Positions 6,405 through 14,327 of a stretch of 35,134 nucleotides of DNA are shown piece by piece; the first letter of the stretch is position 1; every line of letters starts with the position of its first letter. Under the pieces are notes generated by a model. That model searched no databases. It worked only from the letters and a program-made list of their open reading frames with translations, and had not been told where the DNA came from. A program made the position numbers and the translations under genes. This stretch comes from DASYRM01 sp036004405 (GTDB taxonomy: Bacteria; Acidobacteriota; Vicinamibacteria; Vicinamibacterales; UBA2999). Where the stretch lies: the NCBI GenBank assembly GCA_036004405.1, contig DASYRM010000175.1, positions 1 through 35,134 of the forward strand, read 5' to 3'.

Positions 6405-7757
6405 TTATGCTCCGACCTTTGCAGGCTTCACCGCTTCGGCCTGGGCTGCGGCCACCATCCGCTTCACGTCATCGTTGGGCGGGCTTTCCGTCTCGCGCAC
6501 GATCGGCAGGGTGCCGTTCACCGTCACGAACGGCGCGCCGCAGACCAGGAGCTGCTCCGCCGGGAAGCGCGTGATCACTTCGTGCCCGGTCTCGGTCACG
6601 ACGATCTCTTCTTCGATGCGGGCCGCGCTCGTGCCGTCCTTCGTGGGCCAGAACGTTTCGAGCGCGAACACCATGCCCGGCTTGATCTCGTGCGGGTGCT
6701 CGAGCGAGACCAGCCGGCTGATCATCGGCTTTTCCCAGATCGCCAGGCCGATGCCGTGGCCCATCTGCAGCGCGAACGCCGCTTCCTCGTCCGGGAACCC
6801 GAACTCGGTGGCTTTCGGCCACACGGACGCGACTTCCGCGGTGGACCGGCCGGGACGAATCAGCTCGATCGAGGCATCGAGGTAGTCGCGGCAGCGCTTG
6901 TAGGCATCCACCAGCTGGTGCGACGCCGAGCCGATCGCGAAGCACCGGTAGTAGCAGGTGCGATACCCCATGTAGGAGTGCAGGATGTCGTAGAACACCG
7001 GGTCGCCCGGCCGCATCATGCGATCCGAGAACACGTGCGGGTGCGGGCTGGCGCGTTCCGCCGAGATGGCGTTGACGCCCTCGACGTACTCCGAGCCCAT
7101 CTCGTAGAGGCGCTTGGCCACCAGGGCCACCGCGTCGTTCTCGCGGAAGCCGGGCCGCATGGCCTGGTACAGATCGAAGTAGGCGGCGTCGACCATCGCC
7201 GCCGAGTGGGTCAGCAGCGAGATCTCGTCCACCGTCTTGATCTCGCGCGCGTCCGACATCAGCTGCTGGCCGTCGACGATCGTCAGCCCTTCGCGCTGGA
7301 GCGCGAACAGGATCGGCGGCTCCACCACGTCGACGCCGACCGGCTCCTTGTGCAGACCGAGCGCTTCGAGCTCGCGCTTGATCTTGCGGGCCACTTCCTC
7401 GGAGCGCCCCATCTCGGGCGTCATGGCGCCGCGCATCAGCGGGATGCCGGCGCGCGAGCGCTCGCCGAGCCAGTCGCAGTTCTGCTGATGGTGGCGGGCG
7501 GCGGAGCCGAAGTCCCACAGGATCGGCTCGGCGTCCTGCGCCAGCAGCGTGAAGCGGCTGATCTTGTCCTGCGCCCACGTGCCGATGTGGGTGGCGGTGA
7601 TGTAGCGGACGTTGTTCATGTCGAAGCACAGCACGGAGCCGAGCTCCGACTTCTTCAACATGCCCTTGATGCGGTTGAGGCGCTCGCGGCGCAGCCGGTC
7701 GAAGTCGATCCGGCGCTCCCAGTCCACCGCCATCGTGCCGTAGGTTTTGATTGCCAC
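6405..7757 (-). CDS. M24 (pita-bread fold) peptidase-like protein with altered metal site
   Basis: 450 aa; GTG start at 7757 with GGAGG 5 bp upstream. The C-terminal half has the M24 fold: first ligand Asp257 (VFYDILHSYMGYRT), His334 in GHGIGL, Glu367 in ALETFW and Glu382 in RIEEEIVVT. The second metal-ligand Asp, expected 11 residues after Asp257, is Cys268 (TCYYRCF). M24 members include Xaa-Pro aminopeptidases, creatinase, ectoine hydrolase and the DMSP lyase DddP, so peptidase activity cannot be assumed. Its place between the E1-beta and E2 genes suggests a role in releasing a 2-oxo or hydroxy acid precursor. Confidence 0.85.
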   Translation of the reverse strand: MAIKTYGTMAVDWERRIDFDRLRRERLNRIKGMLKKSELGSVLCFDMNNVRYITATHIGTWAQDKISRFTLLAQDAEPILWDFGSAARHHQQNCDWLGERSRAGIPLMRGAMTPEMGRSEEVARKIKRELEALGLHKEPVGVDVVEPPILFALQREGLTIVDGQQLMSDAREIKTVDEISLLTHSAAMVDAAYFDLYQAMRPGFRENDAVALVAKRLYEMGSEYVEGVNAISAERASPHPHVFSDRMMRPGDPVFYDILHSYMGYRTCYYRCFAIGSASHQLVDAYKRCRDYLDASIELIRPGRSTAEVASVWPKATEFGFPDEEAAFALQMGHGIGLAIWEKPMISRLVSLEHPHEIKPGMVFALETFWPTKDGTSAARIEEEIVVTETGHEVITRFPAEQLLVCGAPFVTVNGTLPIVRETESPPNDDVKRMVAAAQAEAVKPAKVGA

Positions 7758-7776
7758 GGGAACCTCCGAGCTGGAC

Positions 7777-7832
7777 GGGCCGCCTGAAGGCGGCCCCTAC
7801 GAACAACCGAACGGGCCGCCTGAAGGCGGCCC
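7777..7832. repeat. Two tandem GGCCGCC-type palindromes
   Basis: Copies of GGGCCGCCTGAAGGCGGCCC at 7777-7796 and 7813-7832, separated by 16 bp. The second directly abuts the E1-beta gene, whose TAG stop (7835-7833) is formed by the CTA of its tail. Confidence 0.85.
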
Positions 7833-8837
7833 CTACTTATTGCACATCTCGCGAGCCAGATCGACGACCTGGCGTTCGCTCGGAACGGTCGAATCTTCGA
7901 GCGACGGCGAGAACGGAATCGGCACGTGCATCGCGCCCATCCGGCGCACCGGGCCGTCGAGGTCGTAGAACGCCTGCTCCTGGATGATCGAGGCGATCTC
8001 GCCGGTGACGCCGTACCGGAAGTAGCCCTCGTCCATCACGATGCAGCGCGACGTCTTCTTCACGCTCTCCACCAGCGTCTTCTCGTCGAGCGGCCACGTG
8101 GTCCGCGGGTCCACCACCTCGACGCTGATGCCCACTTCCTCGAGCATCTTGGCGGCGCCGAGCGCCACCTGCACCATGCTGCTGAGCGCCACGATGGTGA
8201 TGTCCGTGCCCTTGCGCTTCACGTCGGCCACGCCGAGCGGAATGATGTAGTCGTCTTCCGGCACCGGGCCCTTCACCTTGCGGTAGCTGATCTTGTGCTC
8301 GAAGATGACCACCGGGTTGTCCTCGCGCACCGCGGCCTTGAAGAGCCCCTTCGCGTCGTACGGCGTGGACGGCACCACGACCTTCAAGCCGGGGATGTGG
8401 CTGGGCCACGCGTGCAGGCTCTGCGAATGCTGCGCGGCCGAGCGGCGCGTCGCACCCATCGTGGCGCGGATGACCATCGGCACCTTCCACTTGCCGCCCG
8501 ACATGTAGTGGATCTTGGCGGCCTGGTTGGCCACCTGGTCCATGATGATCATCAGGAAGTCGCCGAACATGATGTCGACGATGGGCCGCATGCCCGCCAT
8601 GGCGGCGCCCACGCCCAGACCGGTGAACCCGGCCTCGGAAATCGGCGTGTCGATGATGCGGTCCTTGCCGAACTCGTCCACCAGGCCGGTGAGCACCTTG
8701 AACGTGGTGCCGGCTTCGGCCACGTCCTCGCCCATGAGGACCACCGTGGGATCGCGGCGCATTTCCTCGGCAATCGCCTCCTTGATGGCGTCGCCGAAGG
8801 TCAGTTCACGGACGTCGAGGGCAGCTGCAGTAGACAT
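7833..8837 (-). CDS. 2-oxo acid dehydrogenase E1 component, beta subunit
   Basis: 334 aa, the normal length. With the alpha subunit it performs the thiamine-diphosphate-dependent decarboxylation of a 2-oxo acid and reductive acylation of E2. Motifs: MGEDVAEAGTTFKVL, DTPISEAGFTGLGVGAAMAG with the cofactor-activating Glu, the HSQSLHAW loop, and VVDPRTTWPLD in the C-terminal transketolase domain. It lies 12 bp after the E1-alpha stop. The C-terminus ends EMCNK with the TAG supplied by a palindromic repeat. Confidence 0.92.
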   Translation of the reverse strand: MSTAAALDVRELTFGDAIKEAIAEEMRRDPTVVLMGEDVAEAGTTFKVLTGLVDEFGKDRIIDTPISEAGFTGLGVGAAMAGMRPIVDIMFGDFLMIIMDQVANQAAKIHYMSGGKWKVPMVIRATMGATRRSAAQHSQSLHAWPSHIPGLKVVVPSTPYDAKGLFKAAVREDNPVVIFEHKISYRKVKGPVPEDDYIIPLGVADVKRKGTDITIVALSSMVQVALGAAKMLEEVGISVEVVDPRTTWPLDEKTLVESVKKTSRCIVMDEGYFRYGVTGEIASIIQEQAFYDLDGPVRRMGAMHVPIPFSPSLEDSTVPSERQVVDLAREMCNK

Positions 8838-8849
8838 GTTCTCTGGGTC

Positions 8850-9839
8850 TCAGGCGTAGACGTCTTCAGTAACCTTGCTCGGATCGGGGTAGGACGCGTC
8901 GACCGCAAAGTCCACCGCGGCGTCCATTTCCACGACCAGCTTCTCCTGGATGGCGTCGAGCTCGGCGCGGGTGGCCACGCCGTTCTCCATCAGCCACGTG
9001 CCGTGAAGCGTGATCGGGTCGCGCTCGGTCACCCATTCCTGCTCTTCCGCCTTCGGCCGGTAGTAGGCGCGGGCGATATCGCCCACGTGGTGGCCGTGAT
9101 AGCGGTAGGTCTTGAACTGCAGGAACGCCGGGCCGCCGCCGCTGCGCGCCCGCTCGATGTACTTCGACGCCACGGCGAAGACCTCACGCACGTTCTGGCC
9201 GTCGGCGGTCTCGTTGGCCATGCCGAACGCCTCGGCCCGTTTCGCCACGTCGCCGGCGGTCGATTCCGAGAAGTGCGTGTACTCGTTGTAGCCGTTGTTC
9301 TCGCACACGAAGATGACGGGCAGCTGCCACAGCTGCGCCAGGTTCAGCTCCTCGTAGAGCAGCCCCTGGCCGAGCGCGCCTTCACCGAAGAAGCACACGG
9401 CCACCTGTCCGGTCTTGAGGTACTTCGACGCGAAGGCCGCGCCGGTCGCGATACCGGCGCTGCCGCCGACGATGGCGTTCGCGCCCAGGTTGCCGGTGGC
9501 GGGATCGGCAATGTGCATCGAGCCGCCCTTGCCCTTGCAGTAGCCGGCTTCCTTGCCGAGCAGCTCCGCGAACATCAGGTCCGGCGTCGCGCCTTTGGCC
9601 AGGCAGTGGCCGTGGCCGCGGTGCGTGCTGGTGATGTAGTCCTTCCTGTTCAGGGCTTCGCAGACGCCGACGGCAATCGCTTCTTCCCCGATATAGAGGT
9701 GGGCCAGGCCGGGCATGAGCGCGCGCGTGTAGAGATCGTTGACGCGCTCCTCGAAGAGGCGGATGGCCACCATCCGGTCGTAGAGGCGAATCAGCTTGTC
9801 GGTGGGGATGTCGGAAGCGGCCTTCTTCGCGGCGGTCAT
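8850..9839 (-). CDS. 2-oxo acid dehydrogenase E1 component, alpha subunit
   Basis: 329 aa. The thiamine diphosphate motif is present as GEGALGQG (152-159) to ENN (180-182); Glu replaces the usual Asp of GDG. STHRGHGH (71-78) and KGKGGSMHI (102-110) are the usual active-site and binding loops, and TYRYHGHHVGD is the C-terminal loop that carries phosphorylation sites in mitochondrial homologues. It is closest in pattern to the bacterial PdhA/AcoA type. Its ATG overlaps the stop of the upstream gene by 4 bp (ATGA), which implies translational coupling. Confidence 0.92.
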   Translation of the reverse strand: MTAAKKAASDIPTDKLIRLYDRMVAIRLFEERVNDLYTRALMPGLAHLYIGEEAIAVGVCEALNRKDYITSTHRGHGHCLAKGATPDLMFAELLGKEAGYCKGKGGSMHIADPATGNLGANAIVGGSAGIATGAAFASKYLKTGQVAVCFFGEGALGQGLLYEELNLAQLWQLPVIFVCENNGYNEYTHFSESTAGDVAKRAEAFGMANETADGQNVREVFAVASKYIERARSGGGPAFLQFKTYRYHGHHVGDIARAYYRPKAEEQEWVTERDPITLHGTWLMENGVATRAELDAIQEKLVVEMDAAVDFAVDASYPDPSKVTEDVYA

Positions 9840-10717
9840 GGGGTGACTCCTGAGAGCTGGGCGAGCAGGTGGAACACGGCGGCGAAATCCTTCTTCTCGA
9901 GCCCGGCGCCGCGCGCGGCGGTGAGGAACTCGTTGGCGACCGCCGTCGTCGGCAGCGGCACCGCCAGCCGGCGGCCCATCTCGAGCGCCAGGCTCATGTC
10001 TTTCTGCATCATCTTCATGTCGAACCAGGCCTCGTCGGGGAGCCCCAGCACCATCGGGCCTCGGTACTGGACCATCGGCGACGCGATGACGCTATGCGTC
10101 AGCACTTCGACCGCCGTCTTCCGGGGGATGCCCGCCTTCTCGGCCAGCAGCACACCCTCGGAGAAGGCCAGCATCTGCACCGCCAGACTCAGGTTCGTGG
10201 CGATCTTCATCGACACGGCCAGGCCGTTGTCGCCGACGTGCGTGGCCTTGGGACCGATGTCAAGGAGGAGGGGTTCGATCTTTTTGAAGGTCTCGGCGCG
10301 GCCGCCCACCATCATCGTGAGCTTGCCCTGCTCGAGCGTGACGACGCTGCCCGACACCGGCGAGTCCACCATGTCGGCGCCCTTCTCGCGCACCCGGGCG
10401 GCGAGCGCCTGACTCATCGCCGGGCTCACCGTGCTCATGTCGATCACGATCTTGCCGGGCCCGAGCCCCGCCACCAGACCGTCCGGGCCACTGGCGATGG
10501 AGTCCAGCGCGTTGGAGTCGGTGACCATCACGAAGACGATGTCGGCGGCTTCGGCCACCGCGCGGGGCGTGTCGCCCCACGTCATCCCCTTGTCGATCAG
10601 CCACTGTGCCTTGGACTTGGTGCGGTTGTTGCCGATGACGGAATGGCCTTTGGAGAGGAGCCGGTCGGCCATGCGCCCGCCCATCACTCCCAGGCCTACG
10701 TATCCAAGTTTTGCCAT
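9836..10717 (-). CDS. NAD(P)-dependent beta-hydroxyacid dehydrogenase (3-hydroxyisobutyrate dehydrogenase family)
   Basis: 293 aa. N-terminal Rossmann motif GLGVMGGRMA (8-17), substrate-binding DSPVSGSVV (118-126) and catalytic Lys171 with Asn175 (MKIATN) define the family, which also holds tartronate-semialdehyde reductase and gamma-hydroxybutyrate dehydrogenase. The reaction is hydroxyacid to semialdehyde or the reverse. It is the first gene of the minus-strand operon, 59 bp from the divergent transporter. Pairing with the downstream GabD-like dehydrogenase suggests hydroxyacid to semialdehyde to carboxylic acid. No clear Shine-Dalgarno sequence precedes the ATG. Confidence 0.9.
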   Translation of the reverse strand: MAKLGYVGLGVMGGRMADRLLSKGHSVIGNNRTKSKAQWLIDKGMTWGDTPRAVAEAADIVFVMVTDSNALDSIASGPDGLVAGLGPGKIVIDMSTVSPAMSQALAARVREKGADMVDSPVSGSVVTLEQGKLTMMVGGRAETFKKIEPLLLDIGPKATHVGDNGLAVSMKIATNLSLAVQMLAFSEGVLLAEKAGIPRKTAVEVLTHSVIASPMVQYRGPMVLGLPDEAWFDMKMMQKDMSLALEMGRRLAVPLPTTAVANEFLTAARGAGLEKKDFAAVFHLLAQLSGVTP

Positions 10718-10776
10718 ATAGGGAACAGCCTTCGATTATATCCGGTATATCCGGCCTCTGGTATATTCGCGGCCAC
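10718..10776. promoter_or_regulatory. Divergent promoter region between the dehydrogenase operon and atoE
   Basis: A perfect TATAAT box faces the minus-strand operon at 10740-10735, 17 bp from its ATG; the -35 region is weak (TACCAG). On the plus strand a TATATT box lies at 10762-10767. Between them is a repeated motif: CCGG-TATAT-CCGG (10742-10754) and a further GGTATATT. These AT-rich repeats in GC-rich DNA look like an operator for a shared regulator, such as a GntR-type one. No regulator gene is present in the window. Confidence 0.5.
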
Positions 10777-12192
10777 ATGGCGGAAGCCCGGAGACCCCAG
10801 GAAATACCGCAGGAAAGTTCGGCTCTCGCCTCGCTCGGTCTTGCGCTCTCCGACTGGTTCGAGCGCTGGTTTCCCGACGCCTTCGCGCTCGCGCTCGCCG
10901 CCGCGGTCATCGTCGCCGCCGCGAGCATCCTGACGGGCAGCAGCGCGCTCGAAACTGCACAGCGCTTCGGCGCCGGCTTCTGGGACCTCGCCACCTTCAC
11001 GCTCCAGATGTCGCTGATCATCGTGACCGGCTACGCGGTGGCCACGTCACCGCCGGTCTACGCGATGATCCGGGCGTTGGCCACGCTGCCTACGTCGGGC
11101 CGTGGGGCGGTGGCGTTCGTCGGCCTGTTCTCGATGCTGGCGTCGCTCGTGTCGTGGAGCTTCAGCCTGATCTTCAGCGCGCTGCTCGCGCGCGAGGTGA
11201 GCCACCGCGTGCGCGCCGCCGACTATCGGGCCATCGGCGCCGCCGCGTATCTGGGCGTCGGCAGCGTGTGGGCGCTCGGCCTGTCGTCGTCGGCGGCGCT
11301 CATCATGGCCTCGCCGGCCTCGCTGCCCGACGCCATCGAAAAGATCAGCGGCGTCATCCCGCTCGGCCAGACGCTTGGCCTGTGGCAGAGCCTCGTCGTC
11401 GCCGCCGCCATCATCCTGGTGTCGATGGTCATCGCCTACTTCTCGGCGCCGCCGCCGGCGCAGGCCAGGAGCATGGCCGACATGGGCGTCAGCTATACGC
11501 CGGCCGTGCGTGACACCAGCACTCGGCAGACGCCCGGCGAGTGGCTCGAGTACAGCCCGCTGCTCACCCTCATCGTGTGCGCCCTTGGTTTCGGCTACCT
11601 GATACGCGAGGTCGCCACCGCCGGACCGAGCGTCATCCTCGACCTCAATCACTATCTCTTCCTGTTCCTGATCGTCGGGCTGCTGCTGCACTGGCGGCCG
11701 CGATCGTTCGTGCAGGCCATTACGGCGTCGGTCACACCGGTCGGCGGCGTGCTGATTCAGTACCCGATTTACGCCGGCATCGTCCGGGTGATGACCGAAG
11801 GCGGGCTGGCGACGACGCTGGCGCACTTCTTCGTGTCGATTTCCACGCAGCACACCTATCCCGTGATGATCGGGATCTATTCGGCGTTCCTCGGGCTCTT
11901 CATTCCTTCGGCCGGCGGCAAGTGGCTGATCGAAGCGCCTTACATGCTCGACGCCGCCAAGTCGCTACAGGTGCATCTGGGCTGGGTGGTGCAGACCTAC
12001 AACGCCACCGAGGCGCTGGCCAACCTGATTCACCCGTTCTGGATGCTGCCGCTCGTGGGCATTCTCGGACTCAAGGCACGCGACATCGTGGGCTATTCGA
12101 TGCTGCAGTTCGTGGTGCACGTGCCGCTGGTGCTGTTTCTGGTGTGGGCGCTGAACTACACGCTCACCTACGTCCCGCCCATCGTACCGTAG
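10777..12192 (+). CDS. atoE: Short-chain fatty acid transporter (AtoE-like permease)
   Basis: 471 aa from the ATG at 10777. It is an integral inner-membrane protein with about ten to twelve hydrophobic segments. Family-like stretches are DWFERWFPDAFALALA near the start, WSFSLIFSALLAREV, and FIPSAGGKWLIEAPYML near residue 375. AtoE-type carriers take up short-chain fatty acids such as acetoacetate or butyrate. The divergent arrangement with the dehydrogenase operon suggests it imports that operon's substrate. Its TAG stop lies in the first bases of a palindromic repeat. Confidence 0.88.
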   Translation: MAEARRPQEIPQESSALASLGLALSDWFERWFPDAFALALAAAVIVAAASILTGSSALETAQRFGAGFWDLATFTLQMSLIIVTGYAVATSPPVYAMIRALATLPTSGRGAVAFVGLFSMLASLVSWSFSLIFSALLAREVSHRVRAADYRAIGAAAYLGVGSVWALGLSSSAALIMASPASLPDAIEKISGVIPLGQTLGLWQSLVVAAAIILVSMVIAYFSAPPPAQARSMADMGVSYTPAVRDTSTRQTPGEWLEYSPLLTLIVCALGFGYLIREVATAGPSVILDLNHYLFLFLIVGLLLHWRPRSFVQAITASVTPVGGVLIQYPIYAGIVRVMTEGGLATTLAHFFVSISTQHTYPVMIGIYSAFLGLFIPSAGGKWLIEAPYMLDAAKSLQVHLGWVVQTYNATEALANLIHPFWMLPLVGILGLKARDIVGYSMLQFVVHVPLVLFLVWALNYTLTYVPPIVP

Positions 12193-12243
12193 GCGGACCT
12201 ACAGGTCCGCCTCTACGTACCAGGCGGACCTGAAGGTCCGCCT
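12191..12243. repeat. Two GGCGGACC-type palindromes between convergent genes
   Basis: 12191-12212 (centre TACA) and 12222-12243 (centre TGAA), each followed by CTACGTAC. They lie between two convergent genes and supply the stop codon on both sides: TAG at 12190-12192 for atoE and TAG at 12246-12244 for the minus-strand gene. As hairpins they may serve as a bidirectional terminator, though no T-run follows. Confidence 0.85.
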
Positions 12244-14295
12244 CTACGTACGTAACAACGCACGGGCGTCCAACTCTACCGACTTGAATCCCCATCGGCG
12301 GGCCAGCCCAATCAGATGGGCGGTCCCGCCCGGGCCATCGGCGTCGCGATCGGGGTTGTAGAGTGAGATGAGCGTGAGACGCGGCGCGTTCGTCGCCACG
12401 GCGTGGAACATCATCCACTGGTTGTTGCGCTGCCAGATGTCGTAGTCGCGCTTGTCGGCCAGCCAGTCCGGCAGCGCCTCGGTCTCCTGCAGCACGATCG
12501 GCGGCACCCGCTCGCAGAGCTTCTGGTAGCGATCGACCCAGTCCGATCCGCCCCGCTGCACCGACGCCACCTGAAACTGACGGGCCGGCAGGGCGAGGTA
12601 GAGCCGCGTGGGGACGCCGAGCGATGCACACACCTCGTGAAACAGGATGTCGCTGCCGCACGCTCCGCCAGCGATGGCGAACACGGTTTCTCCGGCCTGC
12701 AGTTCCTTCTTGAGCGCCTCTTCGATGAGACCGCGCGCGATCGCCTCGGCCTGCGGCGTCCGGGGGAAGCGCGCCTTGGCCGGATCGCGATCGGCGGCGT
12801 CCACCATGTGGCCGGTGAAGAGCAGCACGCGATCCGGCGGCGATTGCGGCGCCCGCGACGCCGCGATCGCGTCGTCCAGCACCTTCAGCGCCGCCGACAC
12901 GCTGGGCTCGAAGAGCGCCAGGTCCGCGAAGATCGCCAGGTTGCGCCGGGTGGCCTCGAGCGCGAACCAGTCCACGCCGCTCAGCGCCTCGCGATAGGCG
13001 TTGGCCACGCGCTGCGGCTTGTTGGCCGCCGTGAGCAGGAGCAGGTCGGCGCGCGTGGCCTTGGACCACGGATCCGGCGGGCTGTCGTCGAGCTCGCGCA
13101 GCGTGTCGTCGACCCGAAGGGCAAGGGCGAGCGTGGCGGTCACACGTGAGGCCAGCTGCTTCTTGGCCTCCAGCACAGCGGTCGCCTGGGTGTCGCTGTC
13201 GAAAAATCCCGTCCAGTCGTCCGGAGCCCCGATCGCCAGCGCAATCTGCACCTGCAGCATGGCCAGCGCGTTGACGCCCGGGTAATAGGCGTTCAGGTCG
13301 GCCGCAAACGCCAGGAGGTAGGTGTCGACCGTTTGCGCAAGGTGAGCCGAACGGAGCGCGGCCGCGCAGCGCTCGGGGGCAGAGGCACAGCCACGGAAAT
13401 CGTCGATCCAGCGCGACTTGGCATTGCTGGCCCGCAAGGCCAGCACTTCGGCACGCTCCGATGCCAGGACGGCGGTATTGAGCGCGCGCCCGATCGCCAG
13501 GTCCGATTCGGTGAGCAGCCGTTCCCGCGCCTCGCCCGAGGCGACGAAGGCCAGCTTCTGGTAGATGGTCGCGAGGCGCTGGTTGACCCGCGAGTCATCC
13601 GGCAGTTCGGCGCGGAGCGCCGCGAACGTCTCTCGCGCGCCGTTGTAGGCGCGAAGCTTGAACTGCGCTTCGCCGATCAGCCGCAGCCCCTCCTGGTCCC
13701 ACTCGAGCCCGAGGATTTCCTGCGCAAAGAGCCGCAGATCGCCAAAGTGCTGGTTGCGGCGCGCTCGCTCCACGTCCTCGGCGAAATCGTCCGGTACGCG
13801 CACGAGGTTCTGGCGGGGGTGCGGCTTCAGCGCGGGCAGCAGCTGGAAGACCGGGCTGCTCGGCGAATCGGCCGCCAGCGTCGAGCGCAGCGCCGAGGCG
13901 AGCTCGGCCACCATCTTGTCGTTGGCGCCGGCCGGGTTGGCGGCGTCGTAGAGCAGGTAGCGATCGGTCTGGAGGTCGAATGGATACTTGTCGTCGGTGG
14001 CGCTGCGGATCATGAACGTGTGGCGCGGCCGCAGGGCGTGCCGGATGCCGAGCTCGTAAAACACGTTCGCGTTGTGAATCGACACGTCGGCAATGACCAG
14101 ATCGGCCACCACCAGCAGGCGGAACATGTCTTCGCGGATGTTGCCGGCGCGGTTGATCTCGGCGGTGGTCCCGCCCGCCACCTGGATCCCCTGGGTGCTG
14201 AGGCGGACGAGCGCCGGCTGAATCAGCTCTCGATCGACGCGTTCGAAGTCGATGCCTTCCTTTTCCCCGAACGGCCGGACGATGAAGACTCGCAT
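12244..14295 (-). CDS. NDT/TIR-like domain - helical repeat - SLOG-like protein (candidate signalling or defence protein)
   Basis: 683 aa, no signal peptide. Residues 1-140 resemble the nucleoside 2-deoxyribosyltransferase/TIR-like fold: FIVRPFGEK at the start, then NIREDMFRLLVVADLVIADV and NANVFYELGIRHAL with conserved Glu81. Residues ~165-480 are helical and TPR-like, similar to the region in DUF4071 (MAP3K TRAF-binding) proteins. Residues ~488-683 form a Rossmann-like SLOG/LOG-type domain: LLFTGHMVD, GGACGSDILFHEV (543-555), RNNQWMM and DGPGGTAHL. Such domains bind or process nucleotides, and similar C-termini occur beside TPR and cyclase domains. A nucleotide-sensing NADase-like effector is possible but unproven. 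It lies 32 bp downstream of the PA-IL-like gene. Confidence 0.75.
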   Translation of the reverse strand: MRVFIVRPFGEKEGIDFERVDRELIQPALVRLSTQGIQVAGGTTAEINRAGNIREDMFRLLVVADLVIADVSIHNANVFYELGIRHALRPRHTFMIRSATDDKYPFDLQTDRYLLYDAANPAGANDKMVAELASALRSTLAADSPSSPVFQLLPALKPHPRQNLVRVPDDFAEDVERARRNQHFGDLRLFAQEILGLEWDQEGLRLIGEAQFKLRAYNGARETFAALRAELPDDSRVNQRLATIYQKLAFVASGEARERLLTESDLAIGRALNTAVLASERAEVLALRASNAKSRWIDDFRGCASAPERCAAALRSAHLAQTVDTYLLAFAADLNAYYPGVNALAMLQVQIALAIGAPDDWTGFFDSDTQATAVLEAKKQLASRVTATLALALRVDDTLRELDDSPPDPWSKATRADLLLLTAANKPQRVANAYREALSGVDWFALEATRRNLAIFADLALFEPSVSAALKVLDDAIAASRAPQSPPDRVLLFTGHMVDAADRDPAKARFPRTPQAEAIARGLIEEALKKELQAGETVFAIAGGACGSDILFHEVCASLGVPTRLYLALPARQFQVASVQRGGSDWVDRYQKLCERVPPIVLQETEALPDWLADKRDYDIWQRNNQWMMFHAVATNAPRLTLISLYNPDRDADGPGGTAHLIGLARRWGFKSVELDARALLRT

Positions 14296-14327
14296 CCCCG
14301 TAAAGTGAGCTCAAGCCGTGACCGCGC

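Noticed and set aside
6405..7757. Assignment of the M24 protein as the DMSP lyase DddP
   Set aside because: The fold is shared, but DddP metal-ligand spacing and second Asp are not conserved, and no other DMSP pathway gene is recognisable.
7777..7832. Two direct copies of a palindrome, considered as a CRISPR start
   Set aside because: Only two units, a 16-bp spacer, and the same palindrome occurs singly all over the window.
7926..10412. 828-codon open frame on the plus strand
   Set aside because: It is exactly antisense to the E1-beta, E1-alpha and dehydrogenase genes; it is His/Arg/Val-rich as expected from the complement of GC-rich codons and has no recognisable domain.
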